Shown here: one piece after another, positions 1 to 8,330 of the stretch
Numbering within the stretch: position 1 is the stretch's first letter
Layout of the letters: each line of letters opens with the position of its first letter
From: Spirochaetales bacterium
Lineage (GTDB): Bacteria; Spirochaetota; Spirochaetia; Sphaerochaetales; Sphaerochaetaceae
Assembly: GCA_017478205.1 (NCBI GenBank)
Contig: JAFVDZ010000064.1
Span: 1-57,576, forward strand
Reading direction: 5' to 3'
DNA: 57,576 bases
The notes under the pieces: model-generated
What the model was told of the DNA's origin: nothing
The model's input: only the letters and a program-made list of their open reading frames with translations
Database searches by the model: none
Translations under genes and position numbers: made by a program

Positions 1-302
1 GTAGTCAAGATCATGAGGTGGCAATCCTCATTTGGGTTCTTTATATACTGTGCAAGGACCTTGTAGACAGGACTTGTCTTCTTGGCTTCCTCGAAATGTC
101 TTAGCATGACAAGTTTGTGGGATGAAAAGAGGGATGCACCTCCAAGTGCTTCCGATAGGTCTCCTCCATCACTTTCAAAGGCAAATATAGGGATGATTTC
201 AAGATCGGGATAGGCTTTGAGAAGCTCCTGCCTCTCTCTATCTATCCACTCCTGCTTCAGTCCTTCTTCGCTTCCCATCAAAAGTGCAATATTACCTACC
301 AT
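1..302 (-). CDS. holA: DNA polymerase III delta subunit (N-terminal part, runs off the window)
   Basis: The delta subunit is the wrench of the clamp loader that opens the beta clamp. Only about 100 N-terminal residues are present. Translation from the ATG at 302 gives a start resembling MVGNIALLMGSEEGLKQEW, then a segment IIPIFAFESDGGDLSEALGG, SLFSSHKLVMLRHFE and a region ending HLMILT. This is the usual HolA N-domain order: a G-x-E-x-x-L nucleotide-fold start, a switch helix, then a hydrophobic strand before the small lid. The start codon overlaps the end of the upstream LexA-like gene by 11 nt and has a weak TGAGGT ribosome site, so the two are co-transcribed. The identification rests on layout similarity and is good but incomplete, because the C-terminal two thirds lie outside the window. 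Confidence 0.8.
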   Translation of the reverse strand, partial: MVGNIALLMGSEEGLKQEWIDRERQELLKAYPDLEIIPIFAFESDGGDLSEALGGASLFSSHKLVMLRHFEEAKKTSPVYKVLAQYIKNPNEDCHLMILT

Positions 303-912
303 ATGACCTCACTACCAATGAAAGGATACCATATACGATGACTCTCTGACAGTTGGTTGCTCCTATGCTATCACATTCGGGAATGAGCGTCCAATTGAGA
401 CCATTCTTCTCAAGCCTTCTGACCATGATCTGGTCCTCATCTGAGCCAGTATCTGGACGGGCAATTACTATTGAGGAGGAAATCAAACTGTTAGTTTTCT
501 CGAATATCAGTAGGTCTCCCTCTGCAATATTTATATTCTTCATGTCAGGTCCCATCATCTTCAGAGCAAAGAACTCTTTGTCTTCACTGAGCAATGTAGA
601 TGGGAACTTCATCACATCTGGAGAGTTGTCACTCTTTTGTGAAAGATCTTCAAGCTTGTAGATTGGTATGAGTTTAGAGAGTGTTTCTGGTTTGAACTCC
701 TCTTTTATTATCCTTATGCCTCTTGCCTGGCTTTTCTCTATCGTGATGCATTTTTTCTTCTCAAGCGCTTTCAAGTGGTCCCATACTCCAGATGGGGAGA
801 TGCCAAAGGCTTCTGCTATCTCCCTGACTGTTGGGCTCGTGGAGTTTGTTGTGATATAGGTACTTATATAGGAGAGGATGTTTTTCTGTGCTTTTGTGAT
901 TTCCTTTGCCAT
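292..912 (-). CDS. LexA-family repressor lacking the self-cleavage dyad
   Basis: This 206-residue protein has a LexA-type winged helix (residues 5-70, with TVREIAEAFGISPSGVWDHL matching the LexA recognition region) and a C-terminal S24-like fold (residues 80-206). In LexA the catalytic serine sits in G-x-S-M and the lysine in T-V-K-R. Here the corresponding segments read GPDM (Asp123) and MVRR (Arg165). No Ala-Gly cleavage pair is visible in the hinge around residues 82-110. I therefore infer a DNA-binding regulator that cannot undergo RecA-stimulated autocleavage. The ATG at 912 is preferred over a GTG at 915 because AAGGAGG lies at a workable distance only from the ATG. It heads an operon with holA. 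A promoter and a perfect palindrome lie upstream at 1035-1063. It may be a paralogue, with true LexA elsewhere in the genome. Confidence 0.85.
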   Translation of the reverse strand: MAKEITKAQKNILSYISTYITTNSTSPTVREIAEAFGISPSGVWDHLKALEKKKCITIEKSQARGIRIIKEEFKPETLSKLIPIYKLEDLSQKSDNSPDVMKFPSTLLSEDKEFFALKMMGPDMKNINIAEGDLLIFEKTNSLISSSIVIARPDTGSDEDQIMVRRLEKNGLNWTLIPECDSIGATNCQRVIVYGILSLVVRSYGR

Positions 913-1226
913 CACTCCTCCTTAAAGCACTATAGAGTGTGGTAGGTTGTTTCGATCTACTACGAATCTGAGTTTCAGATTGTTTATCTCCTGTAGAACC
1001 AGAACTATTATTCTTCTCATGCTGTGATTCTACCATTATGAAAATTACTTAACAAGTGTTAAGAGTTTAGGTTCATAAAGGTTGACTATTCTTCTTTTAT
1101 GGGAGGATGTGATATGAAAGGATAGTGGGATTTCTTCCTCATGAGAATGTAATTATATCCAACAACATGCCTTGTTATTTCTAATACTGTAATGTTTTAC
1201 ATCATAGAAAACAAAAAAATTGGAGA
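913..1226. other. Divergent intergenic region between the LexA-like gene and trkA
   Basis: This 314-nt gap carries the promoter and palindrome of the LexA-like gene at its centre (see 1035-1063). On the plus strand I found no convincing -10/-35 pair for trkA. TTGTTA at 1172-1177 has no good partner. The 91-codon open frame antisense to part of it has no family resemblance. Confidence 0.5.
1035..1063 (-). promoter_or_regulatory. Promoter with overlapping 16-bp palindrome, upstream of the LexA-like gene
   Basis: Read on the minus strand, TTAACA (1062-1057) and CATAAT (1040-1035) are separated by 16 bp, each one base from consensus. A perfect dyad CTTAACAAGTGTTAAG occupies 1048-1063 and covers the -35 element and part of the spacer. 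Position and symmetry suggest an operator, most simply for autoregulation by the LexA-like protein. Binding is inferred, not shown. Confidence 0.55.
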
Positions 1227-2630
1227 ATGGAATTCAAAAGAAAAGGTTGTAATGCTATACTTTTTCTCGTGAACGTATTGATTATAGGTGCAGGAAGACG
1301 CGGTCAGCGTCTTGCAAGACACCTTATTGAAGAAAACAAATCGGTTACCTTTCTTGATAGGGACCAGAGTAAATGTACAGCAACGGAAGCTAAGCTGGAC
1401 TGTCTTGCAGTCTGTGGTATGGCAACCGATATTGAAGCACTGGAAATGGCCGGTGTGAAAAGTGCTGATGCTGTAATTTCACTTACTGATTCAGATGAGA
1501 TCAACCTCGTCTCTTGTGGTATCGTCAAATCGAATTTCCCGAATGTCAAAACAACCATTGCAGCTACAAGATCCATCAGCTACATAAGCGATGAAGAGGG
1601 CTCTGCCAATCCTATTTTGGGAATTTCGCATATCGTAAACCCAGACTTCGAAGCCTCTGAGCGAATTGTTGATATCGTTGAGTCTGGCCTTTACAACGAT
1701 ACTATCACATTCCCAGATACATCCTTCCTGCTCTTTACAATGCAGGTTGCTGCTTCAAGTCCTTTCATGGGAAAGACCTTGATCGAATGTAGAAAGAGCA
1801 TCCCAGGAAACTATGTGATCACAGGTATCCTGCGTAATGGGGAAGCCCTGATTCCTTCAGGTAGGACCATAATCAAGAAGAACGATACATTGGCCATAAT
1901 CATCGATAATGATGACACCCTTTCTCTGCTTAACAAGGTTGGAGATACATTCAAGCCAAAGAAACCAAAGAAGATGATATTGGTTGGAGCAACTGGTATC
2001 ACTCGCTTCCTTTTGAAGAAACTTTCACCTGATATCAGAAAGGGCATCATCCTCACCGAGATAGACAAAGAGGTCTGCGAGGACTTTTCTCGTCAATTTC
2101 CAGATATCACTGTTCTCAATGTCAGCATCACAGATGAGACGATCTGGGAGGATGAGGACTTTGCCAAGGCCGATGTTCTTGTCAGCCTGACTGATAATGA
2201 TGAACTCAATATCATCAGCGCAAGTTATGCAAAGAGGATTGGTGTTTCAAGAACAATCTCTCTGATTAAGACAAGCACAAACTATATGCAGTTTGCACGT
2301 CACCTCGATATCGATGCTCCAATCTCTACAACAGTTACAGTCGTAGACTCCATAGTAAAGCAGCTGAGAGGAAAGCAGGTTTCGACCATGCACACTCTCT
2401 TCGATGGTGATCTTGAGGTATATGAATATGTCATTCCTAAAGACTTCAAGTACATTGGAAAGGCCCTCAAGGATGTAGATATGAAGGGTAGGATGCTGAT
2501 TGCAGGTGTAAAGAGAAAAAACGGTAGCTCTTTCATCCCAGGTGGTAGCTATGAGTTCCAGTCTGGTGATTCTCTCCTGTTCGTTACAAGTCATTCAAGC
2601 GGACACTTCTTTGAAGGATTAATAAAGTGA
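1227..2630 (+). CDS. trkA: Trk potassium uptake, NAD-binding peripheral subunit TrkA
   Basis: TrkA is the cytoplasmic gating ring of the Trk K+ channel. The protein is up to 467 residues and has the full-length double arrangement: RCK_N with NVLIIGAGRRG at residues 16-26, RCK_C around 160-235, a second RCK_N from about 245 and a final RCK_C to the end. The second nucleotide-binding motif is degenerate (ILVGATGIT instead of GxGxxG), so only the first Rossmann site looks fully competent. The start is uncertain. The ATG at 1227 has GGAG only one base upstream, while a GTG at 1269 begins right at VNVLIIGAG, where family members normally begin, but has no clear ribosome site. The gene overlaps trkH by 4 nt, making a two-gene unit. 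Confidence 0.92.
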   Translation: MEFKRKGCNAILFLVNVLIIGAGRRGQRLARHLIEENKSVTFLDRDQSKCTATEAKLDCLAVCGMATDIEALEMAGVKSADAVISLTDSDEINLVSCGIVKSNFPNVKTTIAATRSISYISDEEGSANPILGISHIVNPDFEASERIVDIVESGLYNDTITFPDTSFLLFTMQVAASSPFMGKTLIECRKSIPGNYVITGILRNGEALIPSGRTIIKKNDTLAIIIDNDDTLSLLNKVGDTFKPKKPKKMILVGATGITRFLLKKLSPDIRKGIILTEIDKEVCEDFSRQFPDITVLNVSITDETIWEDEDFAKADVLVSLTDNDELNIISASYAKRIGVSRTISLIKTSTNYMQFARHLDIDAPISTTVTVVDSIVKQLRGKQVSTMHTLFDGDLEVYEYVIPKDFKYIGKALKDVDMKGRMLIAGVKRKNGSSFIPGGSYEFQSGDSLLFVTSHSSGHFFEGLIK

Positions 2631-4081
2631 ACTGGAAATCGGTAATAAAGCTACTTGCATACATCATGCTCTTCATTGGGCTTTTGATGCTGATCCCAAC
2701 CTCAATAGCCTATTACATGGAAGAAAAAGAGGCGCTCACAGGCTTCATCATCGCTGAATGCATGATACTTCTCTGTTCAGTTCCTGCAATCATGATGATA
2801 GGAAACAAGGAAGAGTTGGTCATCAAGGCGCGAGACTCATATCTGTTTGTAACTCTGACCTGGATTCTGGCTACATTCTTTGGTTCGATTCCTCTCTTAT
2901 ATACAAAGAGCTGTCCAACATTTTCGCAGTGCTACTTCGAGATAATGTCTGGCTTTACTACAACAGGAGCAACAACTTTTACTGTTATCGAAGACAAGGC
3001 CAAGTCCATTCTCTTCTGGCGAAGTATGACCAACTGGCTCGGTGGCATGGGTATCGTCGTTCTTTTCGTTGCTGTCCTTCCACTACTTGGTGTAAAGGGT
3101 ACTGGATTGGTAGGTGCTGAATCTGTAGGACCTACAAAGGACAAGCTGACACCTAAGATCAGGTATACAGCAATCGCTCTCTGGTCCATCTACCTTGCGA
3201 TAAGCTTCATGGAGGTAGTCCTTCTTGCTCTCGGTGGCCTTGACCTTTACGAAGCAACAACTGTGACCTTCGCTACAATGGGTGCTGCCGGTTTCTGTAT
3301 CAAGAATAGCAGTATAGGAGGTTTCGAAAGCCTCTATGTTGATATAATCGTCACCATTTTCATGTTCCTTGCGGGCATGAACTTCGCACTCTTTTTCAAG
3401 ATCTTACAGAGGAAGATAAATAAGGTAATCAGGGATGGTGAATTCAGAATGTACTATATTGTTGTTCTGCTATTCACACTTCTTTGTGCAATTAACCTCA
3501 CTGTTTCAGGTGTCTATACCAACTTCTTCACAAGTATCCGATATGCGGTATTCCAGGTAGTTTCTGTTGTCACGACAACAGGTTTTGCAACTCAGGACTA
3601 CTGCCTTTGGCCAACTTTCTCGAAGATGCTGCTCTTGGTTCTTTTCTTTATCGGTGGCTGTGCCGGTTCTGCAGGCGGTGGTATCAAGGTGATCAGAATA
3701 AGAACTCTTTTCACTCTTGGAAAGAATACTCTCATCAGGAGACTTCACCCAAGAGCTGTAGTTCCTGCAAGAATTGGTGATGATTTCATCGCTCAGGAAA
3801 CAATTCTTGGTATAGCTGGCTTTGTCGGGTTGTATATCGCAACTGGCCTTGTTGGAGCTGTTTTCTTTGCTCTCTCTGGCATGGATATGATTACCTGCTT
3901 CTCTGCATCCTTCCTTTGTCTTGGCAATGTTGGAATTGGATTTGGATCAGTTGGCCCAACTGGTAACTTCTCGATCTTTTCAGATTTTATCCTGAACGTA
4001 GGATCCTTTTTGATGCTTGTTGGAAGGCTCGAACTTTTTACAGTCTATGCTCTCTTTACAAGACACTTCTGGAGAGGTTGA
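2627..4081 (+). CDS. trkH: Trk potassium uptake membrane subunit TrkH
   Basis: TrkH is the K+-conducting membrane subunit partnered by TrkA. The 484 residues show the four pseudo-repeats of the family. The pore loops are recognisable as GFTTTGATTF, ATMGAAGF, SVVTTTGFAT and CLGNVGIGFG, and the hallmark WLGGMGIVVLFVAVLPLLG lies after the first loop. Translation starts at a GTG inside the trkA stop region (GTGA overlap), which indicates translational coupling. An AEC-family carrier follows after 6 nt. Length and all four filters are intact, so the channel should be functional. Confidence 0.95.
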   Translation: MNWKSVIKLLAYIMLFIGLLMLIPTSIAYYMEEKEALTGFIIAECMILLCSVPAIMMIGNKEELVIKARDSYLFVTLTWILATFFGSIPLLYTKSCPTFSQCYFEIMSGFTTTGATTFTVIEDKAKSILFWRSMTNWLGGMGIVVLFVAVLPLLGVKGTGLVGAESVGPTKDKLTPKIRYTAIALWSIYLAISFMEVVLLALGGLDLYEATTVTFATMGAAGFCIKNSSIGGFESLYVDIIVTIFMFLAGMNFALFFKILQRKINKVIRDGEFRMYYIVVLLFTLLCAINLTVSGVYTNFFTSIRYAVFQVVSVVTTTGFATQDYCLWPTFSKMLLLVLFFIGGCAGSAGGGIKVIRIRTLFTLGKNTLIRRLHPRAVVPARIGDDFIAQETILGIAGFVGLYIATGLVGAVFFALSGMDMITCFSASFLCLGNVGIGFGSVGPTGNFSIFSDFILNVGSFLMLVGRLELFTVYALFTRHFWRG

Positions 4082-4087
4082 TCAGAT

Positions 4088-5011
4088 ATGTACACATCGC
4101 TAATGAATCTGATGGGAATGATGTTCCTCACAATCTTGGCAGGTGCTCTATTAAGAAGAAAAGGGATAATTACTGATGAAGGGAAGAAGGTCCTTACCGA
4201 CCTTATCCTCTTATTCATTCTGCCTTGCAATATCATTAAGTCCTATATGATGAGTATAGAGAATGGATTCTGGACCACCTTCTTTATCATACTTGCTGTC
4301 GCATCTGGTGTTCAGGCTCTCTCCTTGATACTTGCCCACTTGCTCTATAGAGGTATGAACGAGTCTGAAAAGCAGGTATACCAGTATGGTACAGTCTGCT
4401 CTAATGCAGGCTTTCTAGGGCTTCCTGTTACTGATGGTGTCTTTGGAACAACAGGTTTGCTCTATGCAACAGTTTTTCTGGTTCCACAGAGAATTGTCAT
4501 GTGGACTGCTGGAGCTGCATTCTTTCAGAAGGGTGGCTCGAACTGGCAGTCGTATAAGAAGATATTGACGAATGTGTGCATGATTGCAACCTATATTGGC
4601 ATTGTTGTCATGCTATTTCAGATCAAGTTCCCTCCTGTGATCGAGAACACGATTACAAAGGTTTCAAATGCAAATACAGCTCTTACTATGATCTACATCG
4701 GTTCTGTAGTAGGGGATGTTGATTTCCATGGTCTGATTACAAAGAATCAGATCTATTTTGCTTTGATTCGATTGTTCCTCATCCCTATGATGGTCTATTT
4801 TATCTCTTCCTCCATTGGCCTAAAGCCTCTGGTAGTTGGCATCGCAACTCTTCTTTCTGCAATGCCTTGTGGAAGCACAACTCCATTACTTGCCCAGAAG
4901 TATGGCGCTGATGTAATTGCAGGTGCTAAGGCTGTAATCTTCACAACAGTGCTTTCTCTTATCACACTGCCTCTTTGGAGTATGTTCCTTCTTTCCAGAT
5001 TGCAGGGGTAA
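4088..5011 (+). CDS. AEC (auxin efflux carrier) family transporter
   Basis: This 307-residue integral membrane protein has about ten predicted helices and the AEC-type N-terminus (Gly-rich first helix, then LRRKGIITDEGKKVLTDLIL and a helix with a PCNI break). The family moves organic acids or other anions, and the substrate cannot be read from sequence. It lies 6 nt after trkH and is probably co-transcribed with the Trk genes, although no functional link is obvious. A second, distinct AEC carrier is encoded at 12614-13627. The gene ends next to a hairpin that mainly serves the convergent hpf gene. Confidence 0.85.
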   Translation: MYTSLMNLMGMMFLTILAGALLRRKGIITDEGKKVLTDLILLFILPCNIIKSYMMSIENGFWTTFFIILAVASGVQALSLILAHLLYRGMNESEKQVYQYGTVCSNAGFLGLPVTDGVFGTTGLLYATVFLVPQRIVMWTAGAAFFQKGGSNWQSYKKILTNVCMIATYIGIVVMLFQIKFPPVIENTITKVSNANTALTMIYIGSVVGDVDFHGLITKNQIYFALIRLFLIPMMVYFISSSIGLKPLVVGIATLLSAMPCGSTTPLLAQKYGADVIAGAKAVIFTTVLSLITLPLWSMFLLSRLQG

Positions 5012-5037
5012 AAAAAATTGGAGGCCGTAGCCTCCAA
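5011..5037 (-). terminator. Intrinsic terminator of hpf
   Basis: A perfect 8-bp stem TTGGAGGC/GCCTCCAA with a 4-nt loop is followed on the minus strand by seven Ts (A7 at 5011-5017 on the plus strand). It lies 16 nt beyond the hpf stop codon. On the plus strand the T-run is poor, so any effect on the upstream carrier gene should be weak. Confidence 0.85.
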
Positions 5038-5052
5038 CTATATTTCAGGAAC

Positions 5053-5346
5053 TTAACCCTTAACTTTCTCTTTCTCTTTCTTTGCTACAGACTGTATCTT
5101 GTCTGCAATGAGCTCGATACCTTCGTAGAGTTCTATGCATTCTTGGGTGACAACCTTTTCTGATTTCCATCTGAAATGGAGGGCTGCGTTGATCGAGTAG
5201 CCGATGTGCTTGGTCTCCCTTGTGATCGCAATGTCAAGATCCTGAAGATATTCATCTGCGAATGCAAGCTTCTTGAGCTTCTTGTCGATGAAGTCCAGAG
5301 TCTCCTGGCTTGGTGTGTAGTTGATGCCTCTAACCTTGAGTTCCAT
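5053..5346 (-). CDS. hpf: Short-form ribosome hibernation promoting factor
   Basis: This 97-residue protein of the HPF/RaiA (YfiA) family binds the 30S decoding region and inactivates ribosomes in stationary phase. The start MELKVRGINYTPSQETLDFI and the later KLAFADEYLQDLDIAI follow the beta-alpha-beta-beta-beta-alpha fold of the family. There is no long C-terminal dimerisation domain, so this is the short form. AAGGAGG precedes the ATG. A good -10 (TATAAT) lies upstream and a strong terminator follows, so the gene is monocistronic. Confidence 0.9.
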   Translation of the reverse strand: MELKVRGINYTPSQETLDFIDKKLKKLAFADEYLQDLDIAITRETKHIGYSINAALHFRWKSEKVVTQECIELYEGIELIADKIQSVAKKEKEKVKG

Positions 5347-5381
5347 AGATTTCCTCCTTAGTCATTGGTCTTGTTAACTAA

Positions 5382-5409
5382 ATTATACAGCCAAAGGGTG
5401 CAAAAACAA
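5382..5409 (-). promoter_or_regulatory. Predicted sigma-70-type promoter of hpf
   Basis: On the minus strand TTGTTT (5409-5404) and a perfect TATAAT preceded by TG (5387-5382) are 16 bp apart. The transcript would start about 30 nt upstream of the hpf ATG. Confidence 0.55.
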
Positions 5410-5415
5410 GGAAAA

Positions 5416-6339
5416 TTAAGTCTCTAGGTACTTCCTTACCGATTCGATGTACTCCTTTCCTTCCGCATAGCCTTCAAAGTAGAGGTTGCCAAGTTTCTCG
5501 ACATCAGATTCCACTCTGCCAATAGTGACTGGTTTCTTGGGTGCAACGATAAAGAGTCTTCCTTCCTTTTCAAGTCTATCAAGTTCATCTATCTGGGCGT
5601 TATATGTTTCATTCATCTTCAAAAGGGACTCTTCGAACTCAGGGTAGTGGCGGTAGATTCCTATATTTCGTTTCTTTTCCAAAATAGGCTTTCTGAAGCT
5701 TCTATCCCTTGTCCTTATCACTACTATCTTCTCATACCCTTGCTCTATGGCCCACTCAAAAGGGACAGGATCTGAAACACCTCCATCTAGATGAGGTGTT
5801 CCATCAATATCGACCATTGGGGTTACATATGGCATCGAAGCAGAGGCCTTCATTGCATCGAGAAGTGAAAGGCAATTGTTCCTTTCAAGAAAGGATGGCT
5901 TTCCTGTGAGGCAATTTGTTGCAACAGCTACATAGCGACGAGAGGGTGAAAGGAAGCGTATGTGGTCAAGCTTCTCGATTGCATTGTAGTCCTTGAGGAG
6001 GAAATCGAGTCTTATGAGACTGAGACTCTTCACTACAGCACCAGCTCCGATGTAATCGCTATTGTGCCTTGAAGATAGATTTGCTCTTGCAGATCTCCCG
6101 ATCTGACCTGAAAGATAATTCAGTCCTGCAAGTGCACCAGCGCTCACTCCGATCGTGCATTGGAAGTTGAGTCCTTCCTCCATCCAGGCATCGAGAACTC
6201 CTTGGGTGTAGAGTCCTCTGAAGGCGCCACCTTCCAGAACTAGACAGCCAGGAGTAATAGTATCGGGAGCTACTCCTCTTGGGATTTCATCAAGGCGAGA
6301 ATACTGCTTGCGTTGTGAGAGTGGTTTCTTCTTTGTCAT
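5416..6339 (-). CDS. Patatin-like phospholipase
   Basis: This 307-residue serine lipid acyl hydrolase belongs to the bacterial patatin group (YjjU/RssA-like). The oxyanion loop GGAFRGLYTQG comes first, then the nucleophile elbow GVSAG (Gly-x-Ser-x-Gly), and later the catalytic aspartate in HLDGGVSDPVP. The Ser-Asp dyad is therefore complete. There is no signal peptide, so it is cytoplasmic or peripheral to the inner membrane. No Shine-Dalgarno sequence precedes the ATG. A TATACT at 6351-6346 sits 6-11 nt upstream, which would put the transcript start at or next to the ATG. It is divergent from the phosphatase gene across only 48 bp. Confidence 0.88.
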   Translation of the reverse strand: MTKKKPLSQRKQYSRLDEIPRGVAPDTITPGCLVLEGGAFRGLYTQGVLDAWMEEGLNFQCTIGVSAGALAGLNYLSGQIGRSARANLSSRHNSDYIGAGAVVKSLSLIRLDFLLKDYNAIEKLDHIRFLSPSRRYVAVATNCLTGKPSFLERNNCLSLLDAMKASASMPYVTPMVDIDGTPHLDGGVSDPVPFEWAIEQGYEKIVVIRTRDRSFRKPILEKKRNIGIYRHYPEFEESLLKMNETYNAQIDELDRLEKEGRLFIVAPKKPVTIGRVESDVEKLGNLYFEGYAEGKEYIESVRKYLET

Positions 6340-6387
6340 ACAAAAAGTATAGGAATTTAGAGAAAATAATGGAATAATCCTAACGTT
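6340..6387. promoter_or_regulatory. 48-bp divergent promoter region, possibly giving leaderless mRNAs
   Basis: The gap between the two divergent ATGs (6339 minus, 6388 plus) has no recognisable ribosome binding site for either gene. For the minus gene a -10-like TATACT (6351-6346) ends six bases before the start codon. AATAAT-like sequences lie shortly before the plus-strand start. Confidence 0.35.
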
Positions 6388-6930
6388 ATGGGAAAATTAT
6401 ATTTTGTTAGACATGGGGAAAGTGAGTGGAATGTCCTAGATAAAATCTGTGGTGCAACAGATATCCCACTTACATCAAAGGGGCACGAACAGGCTATAGA
6501 GACAGGTAAGAAGATCGTTGAGCTTGGCTTGACTGCTGACTATATTCTCTCATCTCCGCTTTTACGAGCAAGAGAGACAGCTGAACATATTTCTACCATG
6601 ACAGGTATACCTGTGAGAGTGGATGAGCGACTTAAGGAACAGAATTTTGGTAAGTGGGAAGGGACAAGTCCGAGAAAGAATCCTCTCTTTTTGAAGGATA
6701 AGATGAACTTTATCTCATCCTATGGCTCTGGAGAGAGCATGCTTCGCCTTGCTCAGAGGATATACAATCTTCTAGATGAGTGCAGAAGTGATAGCGAGCA
6801 CACATATATGCTTGTTGCACATAATGGAATTGCGAGATTCATAAAGTCATACTTTTGTGATATGAGCAACGAGGAATTTGCTGCCTTTGCTGTTCCAAAT
6901 TGTTCAGTCCTGACTTTTGAATTTAAGTAA
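6388..6930 (+). CDS. Histidine phosphatase family protein (phosphoglycerate-mutase fold)
   Basis: This 180-residue protein opens with YFVRHGESEWN, the phosphohistidine motif of the branch-1 histidine phosphatases. The partner motifs follow: SSPLLRARETAE, an acidic FGKWEG and the second histidine in LVAHNGIARF. All core residues (Arg-His, Arg, Glu, His) are present. Members include cobalamin-pathway and sugar-phosphate phosphatases and broad-specificity enzymes, so the substrate is unknown. The gene stands alone and is convergent with rpoN, with 20 nt between the stops. Confidence 0.88.
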   Translation: MGKLYFVRHGESEWNVLDKICGATDIPLTSKGHEQAIETGKKIVELGLTADYILSSPLLRARETAEHISTMTGIPVRVDERLKEQNFGKWEGTSPRKNPLFLKDKMNFISSYGSGESMLRLAQRIYNLLDECRSDSEHTYMLVAHNGIARFIKSYFCDMSNEEFAAFAVPNCSVLTFEFK

Positions 6931-6950
6931 AAGAAGATAGCTCTTGTTTC

Positions 6951-8330
6951 CTAACGTTCGAATGAGGAGTCGAGCCCTAGCTCGGCTCTATATTTACTTA
7001 CTGTTCGTCTTGCACAGGAAATACCCTTATCTTTCAGCATGTCGCTTATCTTCTGGTCTGATAATTTCTTTCCTGTAGTGTTTTCCTCTATGATTTTCCT
7101 GACTAGTTCCTTGACAGCTGTCTTTGAATAATCTTCACCGATAGAGTTGTCTACAGCAGATGAGAATAGGGATTTCAGAGCAAAGATTCCGAAATCTGTA
7201 TCAATGTACTTTGATGTTGTTATTCTGCTTACTGTGGTTGCATGGACACCAATTTCAGTTGCAACATCCTGAAGTGTCAAAGGTTTGAGAGAGCCTTTTC
7301 CGAAAAGGAAGAAACCCTTTTGGCGGTGTATCAGGACAGTGCCAACCTTCTCAAGTGTGCTTCTTCTCATCTCAAGTTGGTTGATAAGGTTTTCGCCACT
7401 TGAAATCTGTGCCTTGAGATAGCTCGATGCTTCCTTTTCACTCTTTTCCTTGCTCTTTGTATACTCTTCTGCCATCTTCCTGTATTCAGTGTCGATAGAA
7501 AGTGAGGGGAGAGTGGAATCATTCATCCTGAGAACAAGTCTTCCATCCTCCTGCTTGATGCTGAGGTCAGGGATGATGACCTTCTCTAGCTCTGATGTGA
7601 AGCGGGATCCGGGGTATGGAGTTAGAGTCTTCAGGAAGGAAAAGAGGCACTTTGTCTCTTCTTCATTTGTTCCCATCAACTTTCCAGCTTCCTTCATCTT
7701 GTCCTGCTTCAGTAGTGGAAGTGCTTCGTATACCATGATCTTGAAGGCTTTTAGTGTTTCTTCATCTAGTCCTCTATCAATTGCTTGGAGATAGAGGGAT
7801 TCTCTGTAATCGACAGCTGCAATTCCTGCGGGGTCTAGAGAGTGGAGAGCCTTCAAGGCCTCCTCTTTATGAGCCTTCAGATCCTTTGTGAGTATTTCAT
7901 CGATTGGATGAGAAAAGAAACCGGAGTCATCTAGGTCTGATATTATAGTCTCTGCGGCTTTTCGAGTCCCCTCATCGAGGACAAGACAGCCAAGCTGGAG
8001 CATCAGATGTTCCTGCAGTGTCTCTTGATTTGCTACAGCTCCTTCAAGCCAGGCCTGATGGCTATCTGAAAGATCGGAGCCATAGGCAGATGAATCTGAA
8101 AATGAGAGTTCATGCGCCTCGTTCTTTAATTGCCTTGAGACATATTCTTCATAGCTATCTTCATATTCAGGACCGTTGTCGACACTCAGTGTTGGGTTTT
8201 CCTCAAGCTCTTTTTTTATTTTCTCCAATAGTTCTGGAAGTGGTAGTGTCATCATTTCCAGAGACTGGAACATGTTGGCATTGAGTTTGAGTAGTTGTCT
8301 CTGACTGGTTTCTAATCCTATTGGACTCAT
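6951..8330 (-). CDS. rpoN: RNA polymerase sigma-54 factor
   Basis: This 459-residue protein is of the usual sigma-54 length. Region I at the start has the Gln/Leu-rich ETSQRQLLKLNANMFQSLEM. The core-binding domain follows from about residue 110. A helix-turn-helix lies near 340-380 (LQDVATEIGVHATTVSRIT), and the C-terminal RpoN box reads ARRTVSKYRAELGL. Sigma-54 recognises -24/-12 promoters and needs AAA+ activators, none of which are encoded here. The start ATG shares one base with the lptB stop (TGATG), continuing the lptC-lptA-lptB-rpoN arrangement common in Gram-negative genomes. I saw no convincing -24/-12 site within the window. Confidence 0.97.
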   Translation of the reverse strand: MSPIGLETSQRQLLKLNANMFQSLEMMTLPLPELLEKIKKELEENPTLSVDNGPEYEDSYEEYVSRQLKNEAHELSFSDSSAYGSDLSDSHQAWLEGAVANQETLQEHLMLQLGCLVLDEGTRKAAETIISDLDDSGFFSHPIDEILTKDLKAHKEEALKALHSLDPAGIAAVDYRESLYLQAIDRGLDEETLKAFKIMVYEALPLLKQDKMKEAGKLMGTNEEETKCLFSFLKTLTPYPGSRFTSELEKVIIPDLSIKQEDGRLVLRMNDSTLPSLSIDTEYRKMAEEYTKSKEKSEKEASSYLKAQISSGENLINQLEMRRSTLEKVGTVLIHRQKGFFLFGKGSLKPLTLQDVATEIGVHATTVSRITTSKYIDTDFGIFALKSLFSSAVDNSIGEDYSKTAVKELVRKIIEENTTGKKLSDQKISDMLKDKGISCARRTVSKYRAELGLDSSFER

